A stretch of 46,663 nt of DNA. Origin: Poteriospumella lacustris. Lineage: Eukaryota > Sar > Chrysophyceae > Chromulinales > Dinobryaceae. The stretch is taken from contig SMOI01000224.1 in assembly GCA_008000375.1 (NCBI GenBank), positions 5,978 through 52,640 of the forward strand. The letters are read 5' to 3'. Positions 22,301 through 34,018 of the stretch are shown in pieces (position 1 is the stretch's first letter; every line of letters starts with the position of its first letter). The notes beneath the pieces were generated by a model, which ran no database searches, had not been told where the DNA came from, and worked only from the letters and a program-made list of their open reading frames with translations. A program made the position numbers and the translations under genes.

Positions 22301-25300
22301 AGATGGCACCAATCCTTCCAAGGCATCCTGTGCCGCGGCAAGAATTCCGTTGATATCAGCGGGTTGTCCAAAGGCATCCTCGTGATGATGCTCGTCGTCA
22401 CCATCGTCGTCTTCACCATCATGGTCGTCGCCATCGTCGTCCTCGTCTTCCTCTCCGTCGTCCTCGTCGTCCTCCTCTTCGTCGCCCTCTTCGTCCTCGT
22501 CCTCCTCCTCTTCGTCCTCGTCTTCTTCGTCGCCTTCGTCCTCTTCTTCGCCCTCTTCGTCGTCGTGGCCGTGATCGTGATCATCGTGGTCGTGTCCGTC
22601 AAAGTTGAGACGAAGCTCGTCCGCGCCATCGCCATCGAGATCACTATCGCCATTCTCCTCCGTAAATGCCTGGTTCAACGCAGTTTCGTCCATTCCTGGG
22701 TCGTCTTCAGGAAGCATATGTTGCCGATGTTGGACCGTAGGCGTGTTGCCTTGGTAGTAGACACGATCAGCCGCAGCGTCTCCCATGGCGTCGTCTTCCA
22801 ACACAGATCCCGCCATCAGTTCGGACGAAGAAGGTGTGGAAGGTGCCTCCGCGATTCTTGGAACAGCATCAGCAGTACCCACGTCACCAGCTGGCGTCGC
22901 AGCACTGGAAGACGCCGATGCCGTGGTCGCTGCCGACTCCTTCGCCTTGCGATCCTTCTCGAGTACGTCCTCCATCGTTTGCAACAGTTGCGGTCGCGTA
23001 AACAGCTCAATGGCAGACATCAAAGACACCCAGACCTTGCTATCAATGTCTTGGTGGTGATCGAGATGCAACAAAATGGTCACGAGGAAATCGAGAGCTT
23101 TCCCATCGATCACCAAGGTTTTGATCGTATCGACGGCCACGCCCTGGTCACCACGTCGGTGATGCTCGGCCGCATCGGTCACTTTATTCGATTGGCTAAT
23201 CAAGACCATCAACCGACACAAACGCTGTAGCAAAGGACTCAAGCGGACGATGGCGGATTTCTCCTCGACCATCGTCGTGGTACAGAGCTGTAATTCCCGC
23301 AAGACTGCATGGCATATCAATGCACGAGGAGCACCACGAGCCGCCGCCAGACTCAAAAAGAGACGTGTACAGGCCTGCAAGTGGGTTGCTGCAGGAGATT
23401 TGTCCTTTTCTGTCGTGGACTTTGGTACCTCCGGAGTCGCTGGCTGACCAAAGGAATAGTGCAACAAGAAATCCACCAAGGATTTGTCTCGTGTTTGTGC
23501 GCTGTTGGCGACGACAAAGGCGACAATGTTCGCACCATTGCGCACGGACAACGATATCTCCGAGAGAACTTGAATGCAATCCGGAAACGAGACATATTCC
23601 GACTTGTTCGAGGCGGCCGCGTCATTGACTGCTGCCGTTATTGGGAGTGCTGCCGCTTGGGCAGCACAATGATCGACCAGAACTTTCAAGGCGATGTACG
23701 AGCGATCGGTTTTGCGTACCAACGGCTGGTCCCACTCGACGTTGTCCATGTATTCGACCATCAAGACCTTACGCCCCGTCGTCGCTTCCATCGACTTGCT
23801 AAACTTCAACAACTTGGTGCTCACCAACCAAAAGTCCTCCGGGCTGCGTGATACCAGCAAAAAGTGACCACGTAAGAACTTATCGAACGAAATCTTTGTT
23901 TTCACGGCGCCCAAGGCCAAGAAGAAACTCTTGATCACCTGCGCGAAGTCCACTTGCAGCAACGCGGGTGTCTCCAAACACTTTTGCAGCAAGCGACTGA
24001 CGCAATCGACCGATGGAGACGAAGAACTTGACGAAGACACTGCTGCCTCGGAGGTGACGTCCTCGTTGAATCGTAACGATAGAATCTTCTGCAAACCGTG
24101 ATTGGCCACGAATTGGTCAGCAAATCCATGGTAACTGGTGATGTGTACCAAGGCGTCCACGACGGCCGAATAGACGCGACGAGAGCTACGGGTTTGTTCA
24201 AAGGAATCGAGCAGTCCGACTAACGTACGGAACGCCATTTCCAACACCGGTCGGGCCAAATTTTCGGTTTCTTTCGATTCGGCCGGTGCAATCTCCTCCT
24301 CTTTGTTCTCATTCGACGATGGGTTCAAACGAGCACGAAGAAGCAAATCCAATTGTTCTTGGATGAAGGCCTCGTTCGCTTGCAAAAATGCCAACAATTG
24401 CGAGAGCATGATCACTGCCGGGGCGACATATTTCGACATTAACGCGGCATCGTGGTGTGCCGAGGTTTCGATGAATGCACACGTCAATTGTACAAATTTC
24501 AGCAACTCCGGATACGACAACCGCTTCTTCAGTGATGCAATCGCTTGTTCTTCGCCACGACTCACAGAGGAACAGAAGATCATGATACCGTAAACGGTGG
24601 GAGCACTGGCCGTTTGAGGAAGCCCCAACTCGAGGGCTTGTAGTAATTCTTCCACGAGCGCATCGAGAAGCCTTTGTTCACCATCACTGGCATCCACACT
24701 TTGCAAGGAGGCGCGCATGTAGGGAAACATGGAGAAGGTTTCGCGTTTGTCCCATTGCTCAATCATATGAAAATGCTCGCAAATGCGACGGGCAAAAGCC
24801 ACCAAATGGCGCTTGATCGCATGTACGAGACCTTCCACTTTTTTCATCGCAGATGGTTCCTCGGGCTTAGGAGTGCCTCGTTCGGACTGGGATCCACGAT
24901 CCGAAGGTGTACTGCGTCCACCCATCAGCAACGACACCAACGAATTGGTATTCATACGTTGTGTTGCGGGAGCGCGACGGGAAGCTGGTGCACTTTCTGG
25001 GGGAGTGACCGCCAGCCGTGGTTGTTGCGGTGGTCGCAGTTCATCCCACGCGCCTAAATTCGACACCAAATTCGGCAATGCATCGACAGTGGAGGCACCC
25101 GTCGCTGGGGGAACAGGAGGGGTCGCCGCGCCAGGCTGATCGACATCGGTGGTTGATGCACCACGTTCGGTGAAAGCCTCTTGAGCTTCGATGCCTACTG
25201 TTGGTGCCGCTTCAGCTGAAGCTGGTGCGGTCGCGGCGGTGGCTTCGTCTGTCCGTAAAGTCGATATCAACGCCTCATAGATCTCTTCAAAATCATTCGG

Positions 25301-28300
25301 ATCTGAGGCGGCTTGAATGCACTGATTGATATGATTGCGCCTGAAGCCCATCTCCACAAATCGATTGATCATGGTTCGAACACGTAGTGGCATATACTCC
25401 TGTCCCGAGGCTGAGGCTGTCCCACGTGATGCCGACTCCGACTCGGTTGACGTTGATGCACCTGCCAAGGTCAATACACCTTTCATGCATTTGTACGTTT
25501 CGACCACGGCACCGATGAAATCGGACGTCATATCGGAAGACATACAGGCAGGTGCTGAATCCTGCAAAATGTGCAACATGGCCTCTCCACTCGCTACCAG
25601 TACCGGGGCAGCCAAATCGGGTACACTAAACGCCCCGTTGTCGTCTACCAACGCTGCACGAGTGGCGGTAGATTTCTTCAAGGCGTCACGATTCACGAGT
25701 TTCCGAATGAAAACCAAATAAATTTGGTTCGCATACAATGCACAACGCCCCGCCGAACTGAGCTTCTTCTCTGCGGAAGCCAATGCTTTCGTACCTTCGA
25801 TCTTCAACAGGCGGAAACAGGTGCACCAATCGTCAATCAATGTCTTGATCAAGCCGGATGTACTGAAACCACGCAACAGGAGTACGTTGAAATTGCCATT
25901 TTTGTCTTCAAGGGCCGGCAGCATCGCGTTTTTGATGAAATTGGCAATGAACAAACAGCGTGTGGAAAATTTACGATGATCGCAGCCACCGATACGTTCT
26001 GCTTCCTCGACCATCGATTTCGAATCACCCAATCGTTCGTCTGCATAGTCCATGTAACCCTTGTAAAACTTCGTCATCGCTCCTGCCAAGGTATGCGCCT
26101 GCGGAAAGTACGAGAACAAACGTTGCTCTTGCACAGAGACCAAACGCGCTAAGTACACCGACAACTGTCGAAGCGATTGATTCAATCGCACCAAGGTACA
26201 ATACGCGCCCTCTCGTACAGACAAAAGAACACTGAATTCGCTGTCGTACGATGTCGGCAAAATCGTTTCTTGGTCGTTCTTCGTAACCCGGACAGCTTCC
26301 ACGATGGGACTCTTTCCTTGATCGCGTCGATACTCGGAAATCCAACCAAGTTCCGTTCGATAGCGAATCACACCCGCCGCGTTTACCTTCCGTTCAAATG
26401 CTTCAATTTCCGTGCCAACATCCACGACGTACACCACCCGCGATCCATCGATTTCAACACCTTCTCGCACCAATGCGCCGCCAGTTCCGATCACACGTAA
26501 AATATACTTGTCGACGAAACGGCCTGGCAATGGTCGCAATCCACTTTCAAACAAGAAAACATCCAACGATGATTTCATTTTGCTTTGATCCAAAGATTTG
26601 CTGCCAAGGTACTGCGCCGAATATGTAGCGACTTCCAATGACGCCGATTTCAAAAAGGAAAACAGGTGACGCAAATTGTCCTTCCAACCGACAATGTTGG
26701 CCAACTGCGCATGATTGTTGGATCGATGCATCGATCGCAAAGCATGCGATAACATCAAACAAAGCCACTCGACGGTAGAAACGCCCGTCAGAAATTGCCA
26801 CAGATAACGTTCATGAGCTTCGTCTTCGTCAAGGAATGCCGTAAAAGTGGCGGTTCCCAACGTAGCATCTGGAATGCTCTCCAATGCACCATTAATGTGC
26901 GCTTGTGTACCTGCTTGAGTTCCAAAACTTGAACCTCGTGATCGAATACGTTTGACTTTTCCGCCAGGTTGAAAGTCTTCTGCATCATCGGCAACGGATT
27001 CTTTACGCGTCAGCATCATTTTCGCGGTGGTGACTTTGTTGATGCTGTCTTCCACAATTTTCAAGATGTGATGCATCAAATCTTGTGGTGAGCTTGACGA
27101 GGTGACCTTCAAGACCGACGTAATCGCCTTCATACATCCCGTGTGACCGAAAGTTTGTGAGCCCGTATTGGTGTGGAGGGATATTTGCGTCAGTAATTGA
27201 GAAGGAGGAGGGAAGCAGCATTGATAAGCGGTGAATAACTTGGGGATGAAATCCACGACCACTTCTTTAATCAGGTCCGTCTGTTGTCTCCGTGCAACTG
27301 AGAAGATACTCTCCAAAATCGTACATAAATTGGTCAATCGTTGTAACAGTTGGCAGCGAGGAGATGCAGGGTCCACGCCACTCATAAATTCGGAGGACAA
27401 CGTTTGAAATTCAATCGTGCTCAACAATTCCTCCAGTTTGGCTCGCAATGCCTTCACGAAAAGGGGCTTAAATTGTTGGTATTGCTGGAAGTTATCCATC
27501 AAAATTTGACCTAGACCTGAGCCGATTTTAGCCACTTTCTCGGTGGATATACCGTACGAATAAGGAACCGTCACCAAAGCATTCTGAATGCCATCGATGA
27601 CGAATTCAATCAAACCGCATTCCAACATGAAACTGCGGCCTTCGTTCGTGATACAAACCGAGTGAGCAAATCGTAGAAGAGGACTAATCAGATGCTCCAA
27701 ATCAACTCTGCTGGATGAAGCACGCAACAGGGCAACTGGAACGCCTGACATGAACGAAGCCCTGAAGATAGGGACCAGATCCGTTTGAAGAAAATACGCC
27801 AAATACGTTGGCTCTGCATCAATGATCTCTTTTACCAACAGCAGATATTCGCCCCAGACAGTGTCCGAGTTCCCACTGACTTTTTCCATGATCTTCTGGC
27901 CCAGACGAACAAAGGCGGGAGCAAACAGAAAGGAGAAACCACTTTCATTGAGACTTCGCCCAATCGTCGCGGAGGGACGATACTTCTGAATGGAAATCGT
28001 GACTACAGATAAAGCCGTTTCCAAAATGCTGGCTCCAAATGGACAATACGAGAACCAATCATCCAAAGAATTCTTGAATTCGGAGAAGATGCTCAAAATC
28101 GAAATAACAGGTTCCAAGCCATCACATTCACGGAAGACATTGGTATAGCCTGGTTTTTGGACAGTCAGTTCCAAGCAATATAAGATCTTCGACATGACCA
28201 GCATGAGTTGTACCGCTTGATTCGAACTCACTTCCTTTGACGAATCACCACCACATTCTGCGATTCGTTGAAATTCACCCTGGCATGCACGAAGCAGGCC

Positions 28301-29679
28301 CACGATAATGCTGACTGCTCGAATATCCGTCACAGTATGACTTTGATCTCGGACAGTCAGTGCGAGCGCATACAGCTCAAGACCCAACCGCGCAAATTTA
28401 CCAATCGCAGTGAAATGAGTGTCCGCATGACTGTGGTCAAACAAGGCGGAAGAATTCGCACATCCCGACGAAACAATGGATATCCAGCAAACTTCTTCAC
28501 TGGAAGTGGGAGGAGAACCAGAAGTTCGATCCAAATCCAGTACCTGCAAAATATTCGAATAGAGTGTCATGGAACTTCGCCGTCTCAATCGGCTTTCAAT
28601 CAATCCCAAAATGTTCTCGAGACAAACATGAGACAGATGCAATCCATCCACTGGACCAAGATTCTTCACAGCGTTTTTGGAAATATCGCAAACCGCAACC
28701 AAATCACTTGTGAAAGGTCCTGTTTTGACGAAGTCGATGACTTCAGTGGCAGGAATTTTGGAATGAATCAAGATGAAGAAGGAATAAAGCATTATTCGCA
28801 CAATCAACTCTCGCGATTTTGCGTCCAGTGCAATCATCGCATTGTGAATCAAATGAAAGAGGAAGACGGGGGACTTCGATTCAGCTTCATCAGATACAGC
28901 GGCGACCTCACAGGCTGCAGCAAAGTTGGAGGACTTGATGAATTGGACGATAATTGCTGCCGATTCAGCATTATTTTTCCCAATACTGTTGATTACTGCA
29001 GCTGTCAAAGCAGCGTCTGTCAACGCCTCTTCTGAGTTGAGGAACTTCACGAAACTGCCTCCGGGAAGCAAAGACATGACACATGAGAAAATGGACTGCG
29101 AAGTTTCCGCTACAAACAAGGGAACTTCAATGCAATCTGCCCAATCGTCATGCACGTTCGAAGATATTGAGGATGCTGGGACGCAAACATGGAATATAAC
29201 TTCGCAGGCCAATTGTGCGATCGCAAGAGATTGTGATTGCATCAACATGTGAATTTCCTGTAAAGAGTATATCCATTAGGAGAGCAAATTGTTTTGAGCT
29301 TGAGCTAACATACCTTAAAACCGACGAAACATCGCTTATCTTTTGCAGCTCTAATGAGTCGGCCCAAAAATGTCAGCAGCTGGGATGCAATGGAAATCTT
29401 TTCCGCGTCGCATGAATTGCCAACATCCAATGTTCGGAGATTTGAGACTACAACTTCAATAACTTCAGCCCAGTCCACGAGATCTTCGGCCTGAAAGAAA
29501 TGAAAGGTTAATCATTTTTCTGGGCAGCAATGCTCCCAAACAAATACCTTGGTGAAATCGTCTTGAAATCTATCTGTAACAAACTGCCCCAAAACTTTGG
29601 GATCCTCTTTGTTGGAAAGTATAAAGTCCCGTTCCGAAGGAAATTCGAAAGGGTACTTTCTTGGTATCAACGATTTCAT
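16358..29679 (-). CDS. HUWE1: Giant HECT E3 ubiquitin ligase, HUWE1/TOM1/UPL1-2 family
   Basis: Exons 29679..29548, 29490..29314 and 29257..16358; 57- and 56-nt introns; 4402 residues. The ATG is the first after an in-frame TGA. The order follows the family: N-terminal helical-repeat region of the DUF908/DUF913 kind (from DLVDWAEVIEVV, ~45 on); a beta-rich insert with RYRTELGWISEYRR (~1075); a UBA (FVEMGFRRNHINQCIQAA, ~1407); an Asp/Glu/His-rich tract (~2325-2400); a second Asp tract (~2860-2880); ubiquitin-binding UBM/DUF4414 repeats around 3065-3185 (LPPEMQMEVLEQ, LPDDIRQEVLDQ, LPLDLRSEVL); then HECT (~4020-4402) with catalytic Cys4369 in LPSAHTCYNQLDLP and the typical end EGFGFA. I see no WWE or BH3, so it is closer in layout to TOM1/UPL than to animal HUWE1. 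It acts in nuclear/cytosolic protein quality control. Confidence 0.96.
18022..18075 (-). repeat. Six perfect 9-bp repeats coding Ala-Pro-Ala units in the HECT gene
   Basis: Plus-strand unit CAGGAGCAG repeated six times without error, encoding an (APA)n-type linker around residue 3840 of the HECT ligase. It is an in-frame minisatellite likely to vary in length between strains. Confidence 0.9.
19859..19894 (-). repeat. Poly-glycine tract (12 Gly) in the HECT gene
   Basis: Twelve consecutive glycine codons with mixed third positions, just C-terminal to the UBM repeats. Mixed codon use suggests an old or selected linker rather than fresh slippage. Confidence 0.9.
20954..20995 (-). repeat. Poly-aspartate tract (14 Asp) in the HECT gene
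   Basis: Fourteen consecutive Asp codons (GAC/GAT mixed) inside a longer acidic region (VDDEAEDDDD follows). Acidic tracts between the UBA and HECT regions are a regular feature of the TOM1/HUWE1 family. Confidence 0.9.
22381..22601 (-). repeat. His/Asp/Glu-rich low-complexity tract in the HECT gene
   Basis: About 74 residues made almost only of D, E, H and G. It opens with alternating His-Asp (DGHDHDDHDHGHDDEE) and closes near EHHHEDA. Besides the usual family acidity, the ordered His-Asp alternation could bind divalent metal; this is inference. Confidence 0.85.
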
Positions 29680-29871
29680 ATTCTTCTGTCGTACTGCGAT
29701 ATCTACACCGTCAAGACGATCGATATCTGAGTGAATTCAAAGCCTTTCAAGCAATGAGAGGTTAGGGGTATGTTAATTGAAGAAATCAAGGCACTTCGAA
29801 TTGCTTCGGATTACCCTGATGATGTCGGACTTTAAGCTGTGTGTCGCTGTCCTAGAATGAGGAGACGAAGA

Positions 29872-29879
29872 TATAAAAG
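29872..29879 (+). promoter_or_regulatory. Candidate TATA box for ATG8
   Basis: TATAAAAG on the plus strand, about 170 bp upstream of the first leader ATG (30043) and 360 bp upstream of the ATG8 start. Assignment is by motif only. Confidence 0.4.
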
Positions 29880-30162
29880 TTCACGAGGTCCAAAGTGATC
29901 AGCACGGAAAGCGGCTGTGAAACTCAAGAACTCCTCGTCTTTATCCCCAAAGTTTCCAAAGTCTGTTTGGGTCACTTCTTGGAGTTTTGCAAAATGCGAA
30001 AATGGTAATAATCTGAAAATCCGATTTCATGAAGTGTGAAGAATGAGTATTTTGTCCGTGAAACGTCTCCTCTTCTGCTTTCTTGAGATGTTTAGGAGAC
30101 ACAACATTTGGGAGACTGCGGTATTCCTGCAGTTGTCAGGCCTCAACAGAACTATCGCTCAG

Positions 30163-30223
30163 GTGAGTTGGGAAAAAGAAAATCACATTCCAAATAATCC
30201 AATCCTATCTCTGATTTTTAAAG
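30163..30223 (+). other. Candidate 61-nt intron in the ATG8 5' leader
   Basis: CTCAG/GTGAGTTGG donor and CTGATTTTTAAAG/CC acceptor give a 61-nt intron, within the local size range. Removal would leave an upstream ORF from the ATG at 30043 that ends in a TGA overlapping the ATG8 ATG (ATGA). Retention would leave that ORF in frame with ATG8. Confidence 0.4.
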
Positions 30224-30231
30224 CCATTGAG

Positions 30232-30712
30232 ATGAAATTCAAGCAAGAGCATACCTTTGAGCAGCGGAAGGCTGAATCTGATCGTGTCCGAGCGAAATAC
30301 CCTGATCGTGTTCCTGGTATGTTCATTATCTTCGCGATTTGTGAGCGATGACTCACCAATATTTGTCTTTTCCATTAAATTCAGTCATTTGCGAAAAGCT
30401 TGACAAAAGCAAGATGGAGGTAGGGAATTTTATTTAGCTAGTCATTATTGTTCCTATATATTTACCCTCGTGCTTGTTTATGAACAGGACATCGACAAGA
30501 AGAAATATTTGGTACCGTCAGATTTGACTTGTGGCCAATTTTTGTACGTCATTCGCAAGCGATTGAAGCTTCCTGCTGAGAAAGCGATTTTCTTGTTCGT
30601 TGATGGAAAGCTTCCGCCCTCCACGGCGATGCTCAACGCCATTTATGAAACAAACAAGGATAAGGATGGATTCCTGTACATGTCTTACTCTGATGAAAAT
30701 GTCTTTGGATAA
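30232..30712 (+). CDS. ATG8: ATG8 ubiquitin-like autophagy protein, predicted to end at its conjugating glycine
   Basis: Exons 30232..30316, 30385..30419 and 30488..30712 (114 residues); two 68-nt introns, phases 1 and 0. The N-terminal helices [20 protein letters not shown] and KYPDRVPVICEK are diagnostic of ATG8/GABARAP. So are [20 protein letters not shown], the LIR-docking residues of that segment, [20 protein letters not shown] and [16 protein letters not shown]8 is joined to phosphatidylethanolamine by ATG7 and ATG3 and drives autophagosome growth and cargo capture. The TAA follows directly after Gly114, so no ATG4 cleavage would be needed before conjugation. It is divergent from the HUWE1-like gene and convergent with the mitochondrial RNA polymerase gene (258-bp spacer, no gene seen). 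Confidence 0.96.
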
Positions 30713-30970
30713 GATAAGCTGTGGGCAAATGGATCTCCTTTCATCTTGTACATACCCTTCTACTGCATTGACGATGCCATATGCTATATTTACTTTTTCT
30801 CTCGCTTCGTCACCGCGGATGTCGAGATTCGTCGACATCACTTTTAACTAAGCCACTATAAGTTGATCATTGTTCAAAATGACTGTGTATTTAAACATAT
30901 GTTAACTAATGCATGCTCTGAAGAACCTCCACAATGATCTTGAAAACAAGAGATGGCGAAAAATGTACAA

Positions 30971-33900
30971 TTAGTGGAAGAAGTAGGAGCTTTTCAAAAC
31001 TTCCTTCAAGTCCAACGTGCCGCGAGCAGGAAGAGGGGGGATATCCAAGTCGGGGTATCGACTAACAATTGAATCTCGTAGATTTTCGAGAATTGGTTGA
31101 TCGTACAGCTCCACGAAACTCTCACGCAATTTCTACAGAAAAACAACAAAACCGTCACGATCATGCTCGAGGGGAGTTGCGGGAAACGGTTGCGCTATAC
31201 CTTTCGCATAACATCGACGTCAGCAGCATGGGTCCAGTAAGAATCATGGACTGCCGCAAAATGAAGACCGGACTCCTTCATTCTGAGAGAAGTCAGGAGC
31301 ATATGCGTCGCATCCAAGGAATGCACAAAATTTGGAGGGAACGCACTCTTTTGTTTGGAGCAATTGATGGGAAGATCTTCCGTTTCTTTCGCAACCATAA
31401 CGGAGGATAAAACGGTTTTAATCATATATCCGTTTTGCGCACGATACGGTTGGACAACAGGCAACCCCAATGGTGTAACCCAGCTCATTCCGTGGCCCTA
31501 TAAGGAAGACAAGTTAGTAAAATAGCCAAACTGTAAGGTACGAGCAATGTCACCCTACCTCCTTGGCAACTTTCAAGGAGACGTCTCCGAGCCAGTCCAT
31601 GATTTTCTTTGCATTTTGAAAGACTTCTCTCAGTGATTGCAAAGTAATATCAGCCAAATAGCCAGCAAGTGCGTAGATTTCATCCTCTTCAGCACTGGAA
31701 ACCAAAGCAGTGTCGATATTGAATGCTTCATACAAACGAGCTTGAATTTGAGCTTTCGCACCGATGAATGTCACACCGTAGACAGAGGTCATGACAGTTT
31801 GTTTGATAACTTTTCGGCTGACGACGTCTTTTACTCTAAGAGCGCGCTTCTTTCTTCTCGCCATCAGTTCACTGTCAGCGCCTTCCTCGGTGATTTCCGC
31901 ATCTTCTTGAATTTTTCGCTGAACGACTTCCAAAACGCGCGTGTACACGTCTTGAGGAACTTCAGCATCGATTAAGTTGACAGCCTGGCCACCAGAGTAG
32001 TCTCTTCCCAAACTTGCATAATGTTGAAGGCCATTGCATGAACCGTCCTGATGAACAGGAATATGAGAGAGGAACTTGGAATGATCTGGGGATTGAATAG
32101 CCGCTACAAGCTCAAAGCTAGCTGCCAGCATCTGAAAGGGGTTTTCGGTCGATGCCCACCACATTCTTCCCGTCATTGGGTTGTTAACGCTGTCCATAAT
32201 ATCGTCAAGATGAGACTCTACCCACTTGACACGGTCGTCCATCGATATTTTGTTCACTCCACATAAATTGGCAATGTGAATTTTCAACCAACGGAGACCA
32301 TTGCGGCCAAGAGGCTTTCCTTCACCAAACATAAGCATGCTACGGCACAAATCTGATCCCAAGTGATTCAAGTTAGGCGGAACTGGGTACGCTCGGCCGC
32401 GGAAATCCACATTGTGCGGGAAGAAGAATTTTTCGTCTTTGAAATCACCTGCGACGGCCATCTTGATGGCAAGATCGCATCTTAGTGAGTGCATTTCTGC
32501 ATTTTTCTTTTCAATACGGCCACGGAAGTTTCTGTACTGCGCCTTTGCTTGAGTCAAAATGTCTTCTGGCTGTGCTTCGGTTGGATCAAAGTAGCGAGTT
32601 TTCAGCATGCCAGGGTTCTTCTTCACATCCTCGAAAAAAGATTCAAAAGAAGGAATAGGCATGTTTTCCTTTTGTTGCAATTCACCGATAACAATTCCCT
32701 TCTGCTTCAGCTCCTCAATCAGGTTCAACATTCGAGTGTTCACCTTCCAAGGAATACTTCCAAGGTAGTCCAAGCCCTCCAAAACTCGTGGCATTCTCGC
32801 TTGACGGACAGATTCACGCTGTTTGCGGCTCACATGCTTCATCAAAGGTGCCTTCAAGTCACAATACGCACCAACATAAGCCTTGTTGTCCCAAGACGAT
32901 GGGGGCATAAGCATTGGAGGATACGCAGGAGGGATGAAGGCAACGAGATTCTGGAAATACTGATAAGCGTTTGTGGACATTTTGAAAACGCCCAATCTGC
33001 GGGAAGTGTTGAAATTATAGCTGAGATCGCAATCAAACGCGTTTTCACCTTTCGAAGTTTTGCATGCATAAATCACGGATTTAAGAAGAACAGACCCCAT
33101 TTTGACCTGAACACAAACGATGAACTCGATTAGTAATTTCGGCTTCCTAAAACCTGCACAACCGATGACATACCTTCAAATCAATCGGCCATTCTTCTTC
33201 ATCGTGCAATGTTCGCTTGATTTTCACATAAGTTTTAAGCGAGTTTCCCGATGACAGCAACTTCTTTGCCCAGGCAAGTGAATCAATTTTCGTTTTCTTC
33301 AAGATGGAAATTTTGTATTCTGCCTCAATGGCGTTTCCGATGTCAAGCATCAGTTTCATCAACGGTGCGCCAGCATTTTCGCATCGAATCACAGAACTCA
33401 TGACCATCTCGAGAGTCAAAACTGCGAGCTTATGGGGTTCGAACAGCATGAAGTACGGTCCGTAAATCTAAGAAAACATGACATTAGTAACACCTCAAGC
33501 CGACAAACGAATTTGAGGCAACATACCACTCGGTCTCCACCCATAACTTTTGTTTCGATCAATTGCTTCTCCAATTCTAGCATTTGCGTCACAGGATAGT
33601 ACCACTCTGCAATTTTTTGTTGTGCTCTCTTGATGGAGGTACCTCGTCCGATGAGACGCAAACCCTCCCAGCTGTTTCGCATTTCCTTTTCCTGATCTTG
33701 CAAGACATTTTGTTCAAGCTTTATCTGTCTACTCATGGGATCTAGTGCCATCGTTCCTTCGACATTCGGCACTTTGAGGGGTTCATCGAACACGTTCTGA
33801 TTTCTGGAAGCTCGCGGAACAAAAGATGCTTGAGCTTCAAGACTCGACTCAGACTCAAGAACATTCATACGAGTACTCAAGCCCCTTGTCAAATTATTTG

Positions 33901-34018
33901 AACTGGGAGATTGCAAGCGGGTTTGAAAATAGATTTTTCGTGTGGGATTGGCTGGCACGGCTTCAGCCGCCAATCGGGAAATATTAGCTCTACGTGAAAA
34001 GCCCAAAAACGTACTCAT
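30971..34018 (-). CDS. POLRMT: Mitochondrial DNA-directed RNA polymerase (T7-like, single subunit)
   Basis: Five exons (34018..33527, 33467..33174, 33106..31559, 31497..31201, 31132..30971), all introns phase 0 and 59-68 nt; 930 residues. It transcribes mitochondrial DNA. Palm motifs: motif [16 protein letters not shown] (~616), the O-helix [20 protein letters not shown] (~697) and motif [12 protein letters not shown] (~860), with the first and third aspartates as metal ligands. [22 protein letters not shown] and [15 protein letters not shown] are also family blocks; the C-terminus KSSYFFH matches the usual aromatic end. The start at 34018 gives a presequence ([20 protein letters not shown]); an ATG at 34141 would add 41 residues. 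The N-terminal domain is short compared with animal or yeast enzymes. Confidence 0.95.

Larger units (their letters stand above)
29680..30231. promoter_or_regulatory. Bidirectional promoter between the HUWE1-like ligase (-) and ATG8 (+)
   Basis: 552 bp separate the two start codons. A canonical TATAAAAG lies on the plus strand at about 29872-29879, placed for an ATG8 transcript whose 5' leader would include the ATG at 30043. An intron-like segment (30163..30223, GTGAGT donor, TTTTTAAAG acceptor) may interrupt the ATG8 leader. Confidence 0.55.

Noticed and set aside
22091-23230. 379-codon plus-strand frame with apparent transmembrane run
   Set aside because: Same artefact: the antisense of the acidic tract reads as VLVFLSVVLVVLLFV-like hydrophobic sequence.
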